NCBI GenBank assembly: GCA_050183765.1
Contig: JBFXAZ010000091.1
Coordinates: 1-22,807 of the forward strand
DNA: 22,807 nt
Reading direction: 5' to 3'
Source of the DNA: JAFAZJ01 sp050183765
Lineage (GTDB): Bacteria > Pseudomonadota > Alphaproteobacteria > Reyranellales > Reyranellaceae
Shown here: piece by piece, positions 13,142 to 20,773 of the stretch
Layout: every line of letters starts with the position of its first letter
Position numbering within the stretch: the first letter of the stretch is position 1
The notes under the pieces: generated by a model
Seen by the model: the letters and a program-made list of their open reading frames with translations, nothing else
What the model was told of the DNA's origin: nothing
The model's database searches: none
Translations under genes and position numbers: made by a program

Positions 13142-14041
13142 ATGGGTTCGAACAGCGGCGCGTCGATGGTGAGCCGCCTGCGGACGCTGGCGGCAGCCGG
13201 CTTCGCTCTCCTCGTGGGTACCGGTCTCGCCGCGGCGCAGGATCAGGGGTTTGTCGACCTGCCGCACTACGGCCAGATGAACCTGCACCATCCGGCCACC
13301 GAGATCATGGAGAAGCTGGTCGGCCTGCATAACCTGCTGCTGGTGATCATCTCGATCATCACCGCCTTCGTGCTGGCGCTGATGGTCTACGTGATGGTGC
13401 GATTCCGCGCCTCGCGAAATCCCGTGCCCTCGCAGGTGACCCACAACACGCTGCTCGAGGTCGCCTGGACGGTGATGCCGATCATCATCCTGATCATCAT
13501 CGCGATCCCGTCCTTCAAGCTGCTCTACTTCATGGACCGCACCGAGGAGCCCGGGCTGACCATCAAGATCACCGCCAAGCAGTGGAACTGGCAGTACGAC
13601 TATCCCGACTACAAGATCGAGTTCGAGGCCTTCATCGTGAAGGATGCCGACTGGGCCAAGTTCTCGCCCGAGGAAAAGATCCGTCGCCCGCGCCTGCTCG
13701 CCGTCGACAACGAGCTGGTCGTGCCGGTCAACACCAACGTCCGCTTCTACGTCACCTCGATCGACGTGATGCATTCCTGGGCGGTGCCGGCTTTCGGGGT
13801 CAAGCACGACGCCATCATCGGCCGCCTGAACCAGGGCTGGTTCAACGTGCGCAAGGAGGGCCTGTACTACGGCCAGTGCTCGCAGATCTGCGGCTCGGGC
13901 CATGCCTACATGCCGATCGCGGTGCGCGTGGTGTCGAAGGAGGCGTTCCAGAAGTGGCTCGACTCGAAGAAGGCCGCCTCGCTGCCCGCGCCCAGGCAAT
14001 CCGCACCCTCGAAATTTGCCCGGGCCGAGCCGGCGCGCTGA
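13142..14041 (+). CDS. ctaC: Cytochrome c oxidase subunit II
   Basis: The 299-aa precursor has a signal peptide (up to about residue 32, GLAAAQ), two membrane helices (about 63-87 and 107-130) and a periplasmic cupredoxin domain. CuA ligands are all present: H211 (DVMHSW), C246 and C250 (QCSQICGSGH), H254 and M257. Q248 replaces the Glu usual between the two cysteines. KQWNWQYDYPD (146-156) is the cytochrome c docking/electron-entry aromatic patch. A 20-residue insertion-like segment (KDADWAKFSPEEKIRR) before the first CuA ligand strand is common in alphaproteobacteria. ATG 13142 has AAGGAG 7 nt upstream; ATG 13166 in the same frame is an alternative. It is the first gene of the oxidase operon. 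Confidence 0.96.
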   Translation: MGSNSGASMVSRLRTLAAAGFALLVGTGLAAAQDQGFVDLPHYGQMNLHHPATEIMEKLVGLHNLLLVIISIITAFVLALMVYVMVRFRASRNPVPSQVTHNTLLEVAWTVMPIIILIIIAIPSFKLLYFMDRTEEPGLTIKITAKQWNWQYDYPDYKIEFEAFIVKDADWAKFSPEEKIRRPRLLAVDNELVVPVNTNVRFYVTSIDVMHSWAVPAFGVKHDAIIGRLNQGWFNVRKEGLYYGQCSQICGSGHAYMPIAVRVVSKEAFQKWLDSKKAASLPAPRQSAPSKFARAEPAR

Positions 14042-14086
14042 CGCGCCGCCGGCCCACAACAGTCGCGTAGACGGAAGGAAGTCGCC

Positions 14087-15730
14087 ATGGCCACCCACGC
14101 CGCTCACGGCGCCCATCACGACGCTCACGGGCACGATCACCACGATCACACGCCCGGGTTCTTCACCCGCTGGTTCCTGTCGACCAACCACAAGGACATC
14201 GGCACGCTTTACCTGGTGTTCGCCGTCTGCGCCGGCCTGATCGGCGGCGCGCTGTCGGTCTACATGCGCGCCGAGCTCTACGAGCCGGGCATTCAGGTCA
14301 TGGGCTGGCATGCCGATCCGGGCCATCACTGGAACTCGATGGTGACGGCGCACGGCCTGATCATGGTGTTCTTCGTCGTCATGCCGGCGCTGATCGGCGG
14401 CTTCGGCAACTGGTTCGTGCCGATCATGATCGGCGCGCCGGACATGGCCTTCCCGCGCATGAACAACATCTCGTTCTGGCTCACCGTGGCCGGCTTCGTG
14501 ATGCTGGTCTGCTCGATCTTCCTGGGCGCCGGCGTCGGCACCGGCTGGACGGTCTACGTGCCGCTGAGCGGTCCCAAGGGCAGCCCCGGGCCGTCGATGG
14601 ATTTCGCCATCTTCTCGCTGCACCTCGCCGGCGCGGGCTCGATCCTCGGCGCCGCCAACTTCATCACCACGATCTTCAACATGCGCGCGCCGGGCATGAC
14701 CCTGCACCGCATGCCGCTGTTCGCCTGGTCGATCCTGGTGACGGCGTTCCTGCTGCTGCTGGCGCTGCCGGTGCTGGCCGGCGCCATCACCATGCTGCTG
14801 ACCGACCGCAACTTCGGCACCAGCTTCTTCGATCCGGCCGGCGGCGGCGATCCGCTGCTGTTCCTGCACCTCTTCTGGTTCTTCGGCCATCCCGAGGTGT
14901 ACATCATGATCCTGCCGGCCTTCGGGATCGTGAGCCACATCGTCTCGACCTTCTCGCGCAAGCCGGTGTTCGGCTACCTGGGCATGGCCTATGCCATGGT
15001 CGCCATCGGCGTCGTCGGCTTCGTCGTGTGGGCGCACCACATGTACACGGTCGGCATGGACGTCGACACGCGCGCCTATTTCGTCGCCGCGACGATGGTC
15101 ATCGCGGTGCCTACGGGCGTGAAGATCTTCTCGTGGATCGCCACCATGTGGGGCGGCTCGATCCGCTTCGAGGTGCCCTTCCTGTGGGCGGTCGGCCTGA
15201 TCTTCCTGTTCACCGTGGGCGGCGTCACCGGCGTCGTGCTGGCCAACGCCGGCGTCGATATCGCCCTGCACAACACCTACTACGTCATCGCCCACTTCCA
15301 CTACGTGCTGTCGCTCGGCGCGGTGTTCGGCATCTTCGCCGGGTACTACTACTGGATCGGCAAGATGTGCGGGAAGCAGTACAACGAGACGATCGCCCAG
15401 ATTCACTTCTGGGGGACGTTCATCGGCGTGAACCTGACGTTCTTCCCGATGCACTTCTCGGGACTGGCCGGCATGCCGCGCCACTACATCGACTATCCCG
15501 ACGCCTTCGCGCTGTGGAACAAGATCTCCTCGATCGGTGCCTTCATCGGCTTCGCCGCGACCCTGGTCTGGTTCGTCTCGGCGATCCACACCGTGTTCTT
15601 CAGCAAGCGCAAGGTGGGCGCCAACTACTGGGGCGAGGGCGCCACGACCCTGGAGTGGACGGTCCCGTCGCCGCCGGCCTTCCACACCTTCGACGAATTG
15701 CCGAAGGTCGAGCCCGCGGCGCATCACTGA
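14087..15730 (+). CDS. ctaD: Cytochrome c oxidase subunit I (aa3 type)
   Basis: This 547-aa protein is the catalytic haem-copper subunit, with 12 membrane helices. Ligands and channel residues of A1-type oxidases are all seen: H89 and H405 for haem a, H403 for haem a3, H268, H317 and H318 for CuB, Y272 for the His-Tyr crosslink (GHPEVYI), E270 in the D-channel end, D119 and N126 (APDMAFPRMNN) at its entry and K346 (TGVKIFSW) in the K channel. It is thus a proton-pumping aa3 oxidase. The first 21 residues are very rich in histidine (nine of 21), which may bind metal. The ribosome-binding site GGAAGGAAG precedes ATG 14087. It lies 45 bp after ctaC; a GC hairpin follows its stop. Confidence 0.98.
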   Translation: MATHAAHGAHHDAHGHDHHDHTPGFFTRWFLSTNHKDIGTLYLVFAVCAGLIGGALSVYMRAELYEPGIQVMGWHADPGHHWNSMVTAHGLIMVFFVVMPALIGGFGNWFVPIMIGAPDMAFPRMNNISFWLTVAGFVMLVCSIFLGAGVGTGWTVYVPLSGPKGSPGPSMDFAIFSLHLAGAGSILGAANFITTIFNMRAPGMTLHRMPLFAWSILVTAFLLLLALPVLAGAITMLLTDRNFGTSFFDPAGGGDPLLFLHLFWFFGHPEVYIMILPAFGIVSHIVSTFSRKPVFGYLGMAYAMVAIGVVGFVVWAHHMYTVGMDVDTRAYFVAATMVIAVPTGVKIFSWIATMWGGSIRFEVPFLWAVGLIFLFTVGGVTGVVLANAGVDIALHNTYYVIAHFHYVLSLGAVFGIFAGYYYWIGKMCGKQYNETIAQIHFWGTFIGVNLTFFPMHFSGLAGMPRHYIDYPDAFALWNKISSIGAFIGFAATLVWFVSAIHTVFFSKRKVGANYWGEGATTLEWTVPSPPAFHTFDELPKVEPAAHH

Positions 15731-15737
15731 GGCAGGA

Positions 15738-15757
15738 GGGGGCGCCGCGGCGCCCCC
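15738..15757 (+). terminator. Intra-operon GC hairpin after ctaD
   Basis: GGGGGCGC (15738-15745) and GCGCCCCC (15750-15757) pair around CGCG immediately after the ctaD stop (15728-15730) and 19 nt before ctaB. The following bases GGTCTTCTG are only slightly T-rich. It would probably act as a partial terminator or an mRNA 3'-end stabiliser, giving more ctaC-ctaD transcript than assembly-factor transcript. This is inference from structure. Confidence 0.45.
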
Positions 15758-15776
15758 GGTCTTCTGACGGCAGGAC

Positions 15777-16700
15777 ATGAGCGATTTGACCGCGATCACG
15801 CTGCAGGCATCCGGGGCGCAGGCCGTCCCGGCCCCGTCGCGCGTGGCCGACTATGTCGCGCTGCTCAAGCCGCGGGTGATGTCGCTGGTGGTCTTCACCG
15901 GCATGGTCGGCCTGTGGCTCGCGCCCGGGCAGATTCATCCCGTGCTGGGCGCGGTGGCGATCGTGGCGATCGCGCTGGGCGCCGGCGCCTCGGGCGCCAT
16001 CAACATGTGGTACGACCGCGACATCGACGCGGTCATGACGCGCACGCGCAACCGGCCGATCCCGACCGGCGCGGTGGCGCCCGACGACGCGCTGGGCTTC
16101 GGCGTGCTGCTGTCGATCTTCTCGGTGGCGCTGATGACGGTGGCGACCAACGCCGTCGCCGGCGGCCTGCTGGCGCTCACCATCCTGTTCTACGTCTTCG
16201 TCTACACCGTCTGGCTGAAGCGGCGCACGCCGCACAACATCGTCGTCGGCGGCGCCGCCGGCGCCTTCCCGCCGATGATCGGCTGGGCGGCGGTGAGCGG
16301 CGACGTGTCGTGGGCCAGCCTCTCGCTGTTCGCGCTGATCTTCTTCTGGACGCCGCCGCATTTCTGGGCGCTGTCGCTGTACTGCGACGACGACTATCGC
16401 CGCGCCGGCGTGCCGATGCTGCCGGTGGTCGCCGGCGTGCGCCACACCAAGCTGCAGATGCTGGCCTATTGCCTGCTGCTGCTGCCGGTCGGCCTGCTGC
16501 CGACGCTGACCGGCGCGGTGGGCTGGGGCTACGGCCTCTATTCGCTGGCGGCGGGGACGGTCTTCGTCGGCCATGCGCTGCGCGTGCTGCGCGCGCCCGA
16601 CGAGGACAAGAGCGCGGCGCGCGCGATGTTCCGCTATTCGCTGGGCTATCTCTTCCTTCTGTTCGTGGCCATGGTCGCGGACAGTCTGGCGTTCGGCTGA
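15777..16700 (+). CDS. ctaB: Protoheme IX farnesyltransferase (heme O synthase)
   Basis: The 307-aa UbiA-superfamily membrane enzyme adds a farnesyl group to protoheme IX, the first step from heme B to heme A needed by the aa3 oxidase. The first Asp-rich motif is N76-x3-D80-x3-D84 (NMWYDRDID), followed by TRTRNRPIPTGAV (88-100), typical of CtaB/CyoE. LKPRVMSLVVFTGMVGL at 30-46 is the N-terminal family signature. HNIVVGGAAGAFPPMIGWAAVSG is the middle signature, and DDDYRRAGVPMLPVV the second polar motif. About nine hydrophobic helices are predicted. The start is ATG 15777, with GGCAGGAC upstream. It follows ctaD by 46 bp. The name cyoE is equally used; ctaB fits the aa3 context. No heme A synthase (ctaA) is in the window. 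Confidence 0.95.
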   Translation: MSDLTAITLQASGAQAVPAPSRVADYVALLKPRVMSLVVFTGMVGLWLAPGQIHPVLGAVAIVAIALGAGASGAINMWYDRDIDAVMTRTRNRPIPTGAVAPDDALGFGVLLSIFSVALMTVATNAVAGGLLALTILFYVFVYTVWLKRRTPHNIVVGGAAGAFPPMIGWAAVSGDVSWASLSLFALIFFWTPPHFWALSLYCDDDYRRAGVPMLPVVAGVRHTKLQMLAYCLLLLPVGLLPTLTGAVGWGYGLYSLAAGTVFVGHALRVLRAPDEDKSAARAMFRYSLGYLFLLFVAMVADSLAFG

Positions 16701-16708
16701 GGACGGGC

Positions 16709-16888
16709 ATGGACGTGGCCGCACCCGATCCGCGCAAGCCCTACATCACCGAGCGCCACATCCAGCAGCGCGGCAAGAACCGCGTGGTGCTGGGCGTGAT
16801 CATCGGCATCTGCCTGCTGTTCTTCGTCATCACCATCATCAAGTTCGGCGGCGCCGGCGTGCTGCCGGGCAGCGGGGGCCTCAAGTGA
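16709..16888 (+). CDS. Small single-span membrane protein of the cox operon (CoxF-like)
   Basis: The 59-residue protein lies between ctaB and ctaG, 8 nt after the first and overlapping the second. Residues 1-24 are polar and basic (PRKPYITERHIQQRGKNR), and 26-45 form one membrane helix (VVLGVIIGICLLFFVITIIK), followed by a short Gly-rich tail. Such a small protein is regularly found in this place in alphaproteobacterial cox operons, often named CoxF or just hypothetical. Its function is unknown, and involvement in oxidase assembly is inferred only from position. GAGGACGGGC serves as ribosome-binding site before ATG 16709. Its stop TGA overlaps the GTG start of ctaG, a GTGA junction. Confidence 0.82.
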   Translation: MDVAAPDPRKPYITERHIQQRGKNRVVLGVIIGICLLFFVITIIKFGGAGVLPGSGGLK

Positions 16889-17487
16889 GCCCGGCGCCCG
16901 ATCTCGAGCGGCGCAACCGCCGGGTCGGCGCGGCGGTCGCGCTGGGCGTCTCGGCCATGCTCGGCCTGGCCTTCGCCTCGGTGCCGCTCTACGAGATGTT
17001 CTGCAAGGCCACCGGCTTCAACGGCACCACCCAGGTCGCCGACTCGGCCCCCGGCCGGGTGCTGGAGCGCACCGTGCGCGTGCGCTTCGATGCCAGCATG
17101 GACGCCGGCCTGCCGTGGAAGTTCGAGCCGGTGCAGCGCGAGGTCAGGGTGAAGCTGGGCGAGGAGAAGCTGGTCTTCTATCGCGCCACCAACCTCTCGA
17201 AGCGGCCGATCGTCGGCACCGCGACCTACAACGTGCTGCCCGACATCGCCGGCCAGTGGTTCAACAAGGTCCAGTGCTTCTGCTTCACCGAGCAGCTCCT
17301 GATGCCGGGACAGTCGATCGACATGCCGGTCGTGTTCTTCGTCGATCCCGACATGGCGAAGGAGCGCCGCTACGACGGCGTGACCGATATCACGCTGTCC
17401 TATACGTTCTTCGAATCGCGCACCGAGAAGGCGCGCGACCTGCTGAGCCGGCTGCACGCCGCGGCGGACGCAAAGAGGGGTGGGTAA
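16885..17487 (+). CDS. ctaG: Cytochrome c oxidase assembly protein CtaG (Cox11 type)
   Basis: The 200-aa copper chaperone delivers copper to the CuB site of subunit I. Residues about 14-35 form a membrane anchor (AVALGVSAMLGLAFASVPLY), and the rest is an Ig-like periplasmic domain. The copper motif CFCF (C131 and C133, in KVQCFCFTEQ) and the membrane-proximal C40 (EMFCKATGF) are both conserved, as is the VFFVDPD block. I start it at the GTG at 16885, because it overlaps the preceding stop (GTGA) and gives the polar N-terminus PAPDLERRNRR typical of the family; no ATG fits upstream without entering the earlier gene. Its stop is 1 nt before the ctaE start. This is the Cox11 type, not the unrelated Bacillus CtaG. 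Confidence 0.95.
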   Translation: MSPAPDLERRNRRVGAAVALGVSAMLGLAFASVPLYEMFCKATGFNGTTQVADSAPGRVLERTVRVRFDASMDAGLPWKFEPVQREVRVKLGEEKLVFYRATNLSKRPIVGTATYNVLPDIAGQWFNKVQCFCFTEQLLMPGQSIDMPVVFFVDPDMAKERRYDGVTDITLSYTFFESRTEKARDLLSRLHAAADAKRGG

Positions 17488-17488
17488 G

Positions 17489-18361
17489 ATGGCCGCAGAA
17501 GCCCAGAAGCATCCGTATCATCTGGTCGACCCCAGCATCTGGCCGCTGATCGGCGCCGGCGCTGGCGTCCTGCTGGCGTTCGGCGGCGTCACCTTCATGC
17601 ACCCCGAGATCTTCGGCGCCGGCATGAAGCCGACGCTGGAGGCGCTGGGCGCCTGGAAGGTCGCGCCCGGCCTGCTGCTGGTGTTCATCACCATGTTCTT
17701 CTGGTGGAAGGACGTGATCAAGGAATCGCGCATCTACCATACGCCGGTGGTCCAGCTCGGGCTGCGCTACGGCATGATCCTGTTCATCGCCTCGGAGGTG
17801 TTCTTCTTCCTGGCCTTCTTCTGGGCCTTCTTCGACGCCTCGCTGTTTCCCGGCGCGGAGAACATGCCGGGCCGCACCGAGTTCACTGGCGGGCACTGGC
17901 CGCCCAAGGGCGTCGTGCCCTTCGATCCGTTCGACCTGCCGCTGATGAACACGCTGATCCTGCTGCTGTCGGGCACCACGGTGACCTGGGCGCATCACGG
18001 CATCATCGAGGGCGACCAGAAGACGGCGGTGCGCGGCCTGCTGCTCACCGTGGTGCTGGGCGTGCTGTTCACCTGCGTTCAGGCCTACGAGTACAGCCAC
18101 GCCGCCTTCGGCTTCCGCGACGGCATCTATTCCTCGACCTTCTACCTGGCGACCGGCTTCCACGGCTTCCACGTGCTCGTCGGCACCATCTTCCTGACGG
18201 TCTGCCTGTTCCGCGCCATGGACGGCCAGTTCAAGCCGACCCAGCATTTCGGTTTCGAGGCGGCGGCCTGGTACTGGCACTTCGTCGACGTGGTCTGGCT
18301 GTTCCTGTTCTTCGCCATCTACTGGTGGGGGCTGGGCAAGGCGGTTCCGGCGGCGCACTGA
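17489..18361 (+). CDS. ctaE: Cytochrome c oxidase subunit III
   Basis: The 290-aa integral membrane subunit has seven predicted helices and stabilises subunit I and its D-channel proton uptake. The signatures ILFIASEVFFFLAFFWAFFDASL (with the conserved Glu), TVTWAHHGIIEGD, YEYSHAAFGFRDGIYSSTFY, ATGFHGFHVLVGTIFLTVCL and WHFVDVVWLFLFFAIYWWG are all present and in the usual order. AEAQKHPYHLVDPSIWPL at the N-terminus is the typical beginning in alphaproteobacteria. The start codon ATG 17489 is 1 nt after the ctaG stop, and GAGGGG is 8 nt upstream, inside the end of ctaG, so the two are tightly coupled. A GC hairpin follows the stop. Confidence 0.97.
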   Translation: MAAEAQKHPYHLVDPSIWPLIGAGAGVLLAFGGVTFMHPEIFGAGMKPTLEALGAWKVAPGLLLVFITMFFWWKDVIKESRIYHTPVVQLGLRYGMILFIASEVFFFLAFFWAFFDASLFPGAENMPGRTEFTGGHWPPKGVVPFDPFDLPLMNTLILLLSGTTVTWAHHGIIEGDQKTAVRGLLLTVVLGVLFTCVQAYEYSHAAFGFRDGIYSSTFYLATGFHGFHVLVGTIFLTVCLFRAMDGQFKPTQHFGFEAAAWYWHFVDVVWLFLFFAIYWWGLGKAVPAAH

Positions 18362-18386
18362 TCCGCGCCGCTTCCGGCAACGCGAC

Positions 18387-18410
18387 GACGCCGGCCGCGA
18401 GGCCGGCGTC
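18387..18410 (+). terminator. GC-rich hairpin after ctaE
   Basis: GACGCCGGCC (18387-18396) and GGCCGGCGTC (18401-18410) pair perfectly over 10 bp around GCGA, 26 nt after the ctaE stop, followed by TGTCATTT, a short T-containing tail. It looks like a factor-independent terminator of moderate strength. As DUF983 and surf1 follow on the same strand 20 nt on, it is probably leaky or marks a change of expression level in the operon. Confidence 0.5.
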
Positions 18411-18430
18411 TGTCATTTGAGGCACTTCGG

Positions 18431-18805
18431 ATGGAACACGACTGGCCGCCACTGCCGCCCTTCTCGACCGGACTGGCCGGGCGCTGCCCGCGCTGCGGCA
18501 AGGGTTCGCTGTTCGACGGCCTGCTGAAGGTGCGCGAGGCCTGCCCCGAGTGCGGCCTCGACCTGCGCGGCCACGACGCCGGCGACGGGCCGGCGGTGTT
18601 CGTGATCCTCGGCCTGGGCGCGGTGATGATGGGTCTGGTGCTGTGGGTCGAGTTCACCTTCGAGCCGCCGGTCTGGGTGCATCTCGTGCTGTGGACGCCG
18701 CTGGTGATCGCGCTCACCATCGTGCCGCTGCGGCTGATCAAGGGCGTCCTAGTGGCGCAGCAGTACCGCCATCGCTCGACGGCGGGCGACGACGGCCCTA
18801 CATGA
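18431..18805 (+). CDS. DUF983 family membrane protein
   Basis: The 124-aa protein has two CxxC pairs at its N-terminus (CPRCGKGSLF at 19-28 and CPECGLDL at 38-45), a zinc-ribbon like arrangement, and then two hydrophobic helices (about 54-73 and 79-100). This is the DUF983 family, almost always found in the cox cluster of alphaproteobacteria between subunit III and surf1; its function is unknown, and a role in metal handling or oxidase assembly is inferred from context and cysteines. The start at 18431 is preceded by GAGGCACTTCGG. Its stop overlaps the ATG of surf1 in ATGA, so they are translationally coupled. Confidence 0.9.
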   Translation: MEHDWPPLPPFSTGLAGRCPRCGKGSLFDGLLKVREACPECGLDLRGHDAGDGPAVFVILGLGAVMMGLVLWVEFTFEPPVWVHLVLWTPLVIALTIVPLRLIKGVLVAQQYRHRSTAGDDGPT

Positions 18806-19563
18806 GCGCCATGCGCACCTTCAAGCCGTCCCTCTGGCCCACCGTCTTCAGCGTGCCGGCCTTCCTGGTGATGATCGGGCTGGGCGTCTGGCAGCTGCAG
18901 CGCATGGAGTGGAAGAACGACCTGATCGAGCGCCTGCAGACCCGCATGACCATGCCGCCGCTCGACGCCCAGGGCGTCGCCGCCGACCCGAAGGCGGCCG
19001 AGTACCGCAAGGTCAGGCTGACCGGCACGTTCCTGCACGACAAGGAGCTGCACCTGCTGGCGCGCAGCCTCAACCGCAATGTCGGCCTGCAGGTGGTCAC
19101 GCCGCTGCGCCTGGAGTCGGGCGAGGTCGTGCTGTTCAACCGCGGCTGGGTGCCCGAAAGGCTGAAGGATCCGGCGCGGCGGCCGGCCGGGCAGGTGCCC
19201 GGACTCGTCACGGTCGAAGGCGTCGTGCGGCTGAGCGAAGCCGGCGTGAAGAGCTGGTTCATCCCCGACAACAAGCCCGAGCGCAATGTCTGGCTGACCG
19301 TCGACGTCGCCACCATGCGCCGCAGCGCGGGCCTGCCCGACGCGCCGGCCCTGAAGGCCGACCAATGGTTCGTGGCGGCGGACGCCAGGGCCAATCCCGG
19401 TGGCTATCCGATCGGCGGCCAGACGCGGGTGAACCTGCCCAACGACCACCTGCAATACGCCATCACCTGGTTCCTGCTGGCGCTGAGCCTGGTCGGCGTC
19501 TATGTCGCCTACCACTGGCACCGCGGCCGTCCCGCGCCGCCGCCGATTCCGGAGCGCGGCTGA
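18802..19563 (+). CDS. surf1: SURF1 family cytochrome oxidase biogenesis protein
   Basis: The 253-aa protein helps insertion of haem a into oxidase subunit I. It has the standard SURF1 layout: an N-terminal membrane helix (about 12-31) ending in GVWQLQRMEWK, a large periplasmic domain with YRKVRLTGTF, the EVVLFNRGWVP block and VEGVVRLSE, and a C-terminal helix (YAITWFLLALSLVGVYVAY) preceded by NLPNDHLQ. ATG 18802 overlaps the DUF983 stop; ATG 18811 (MRTFKPS) is a possible alternative. It is the last gene of the cox cluster here; a gap of 135 bp separates it from the following secreted hydrolase, in which I see no clear terminator. Confidence 0.95.
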   Translation: MSAMRTFKPSLWPTVFSVPAFLVMIGLGVWQLQRMEWKNDLIERLQTRMTMPPLDAQGVAADPKAAEYRKVRLTGTFLHDKELHLLARSLNRNVGLQVVTPLRLESGEVVLFNRGWVPERLKDPARRPAGQVPGLVTVEGVVRLSEAGVKSWFIPDNKPERNVWLTVDVATMRRSAGLPDAPALKADQWFVAADARANPGGYPIGGQTRVNLPNDHLQYAITWFLLALSLVGVYVAYHWHRGRPAPPPIPERG

Positions 19564-19698
19564 GCGCCAAGGGCCAATCGCGAAGCGCGAAGTCGGCCAC
19601 GTCGTTGGCGAATAATCCGGCGCCGTTCACGAAGGGAGCATGGCCCCAGACGCGGCGAGCCTGTAGTAGCCCCGGGGTTTGTCGTTCGGGGACGCTTC

Positions 19699-20727
19699 AT
19701 GACATCGCTGACACGCTTGGCGCGGTGCTGCGCCTTCCTTCTGATCTGCTTCGGGCTGCTGCCCGGTGCGACGATGGCCAGCGAGCCGGGATGGCGCACC
19801 TATGCGGTACCGGCCTCGGGCTCCGCCGCCCCGTCGATTGCCGTCGCGCTGTACTACCCGACCCAGGCGACGTCGCGAGCGATCGCCATGGGGCCGTTTA
19901 CCGTGCGGGCCGCGATCCAGGCGCCGCCGGAGGCGCGCGTGAAGGGGCTGATCGTCCTGAGCCACGGCACCGGTGGCTCCGAGCTGGCCCACAGCAGCCT
20001 CGCGGAGGCGCTGGCGCGCAACGGCTACCTGGTCGCGGCCCTGCGCCATCCGGGCGACAATTGGCAGGATCGCTCGCTGTTCCAGAAACCGTCGGGCGCC
20101 TACTTCACCGAGCGACCGCGCCAGGTGTCGCGGGTGATCGACGCGCTGCTGGCCGATCCCGACTGGAAGGACCGTATCGCCACGGATGCCCGGGGTCCGC
20201 GCATCGGTGCGGTCGGGCATTCGGCCGGCGGCTACACCGTGGTGGCGCTGGTCGGCGGCCAGGTCGACCTGTCGCGCTTCGGCGAGCACTGCCGGGCGAG
20301 CCGCGCCGACGATCCGATCCTCTGCGGCATGGTGCGGACCGACCAGGCGCCGCCGGCGGAGACGTTGCTGGCACCGACCGCCGACACGCGGGTCCGCGCC
20401 GTTGTCGCCATGGCGCCGCTGGGCGTGATGTTCACCTCGGCGTCTCTCGCAGGCATCAGGACGCCGATGGCAATCTACGCAGCCGAGCTCGATCGCTGGC
20501 TGGTGCCGCGCTTCCACGCCGACTGGATCGCGCAGAACGTGCCGGGCGTATCGTTCCAGCGTGTTCCCAACGCCTGGCATTTTGCCTTCATGGATCGTCC
20601 CGGCATGCCGATCCCGACCCCCGATGGCGACGCCGCGGCCGATCCGCCGGGCTTTGATCGCGCGGCGCTGCTGGCCCGGCTGGCTCTTGAGCTGCCGGCG
20701 TTCTTCGACAAGGCGTTGGCGCAGTAG
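19699..20727 (+). CDS. Secreted alpha/beta hydrolase (dienelactone hydrolase-like)
   Basis: The 342-aa product has a signal peptide (MTSLTRLARCCAFLLICFGLLPGATMA) and an alpha/beta hydrolase domain. The oxyanion-hole strand is LIVLSHGTGGS (84-94), the nucleophile elbow is GHSAGG with S175, and the catalytic histidine is probably in VPNAWHFAFMD. The acid is likely in the IYAAELDRWLVP segment. The arrangement resembles the predicted dienelactone hydrolase / platelet-activating-factor acetylhydrolase-like group (COG4188 type). The substrate is unknown. Cysteines in ASRADDPILCGM and GEHC could form a disulfide in the periplasm. The start is ATG 19699 with CGGGGAC upstream. It is transcribed with the M32 peptidase 46 bp later. 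Confidence 0.85.
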   Translation: MTSLTRLARCCAFLLICFGLLPGATMASEPGWRTYAVPASGSAAPSIAVALYYPTQATSRAIAMGPFTVRAAIQAPPEARVKGLIVLSHGTGGSELAHSSLAEALARNGYLVAALRHPGDNWQDRSLFQKPSGAYFTERPRQVSRVIDALLADPDWKDRIATDARGPRIGAVGHSAGGYTVVALVGGQVDLSRFGEHCRASRADDPILCGMVRTDQAPPAETLLAPTADTRVRAVVAMAPLGVMFTSASLAGIRTPMAIYAAELDRWLVPRFHADWIAQNVPGVSFQRVPNAWHFAFMDRPGMPIPTPDGDAAADPPGFDRAALLARLALELPAFFDKALAQ

Positions 20728-20773
20728 CGTTCAGAGGATATGACCACGTCACCATCAGACGTGGAACGAACGG

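Noticed and set aside
13094..15799. A 901-codon open frame on the minus strand opposite ctaC and ctaD
   Set aside because: It mirrors two certain genes in high-GC DNA; its translation is rich in His, Asp, Arg and Gly without any domain, a typical codon-bias shadow.
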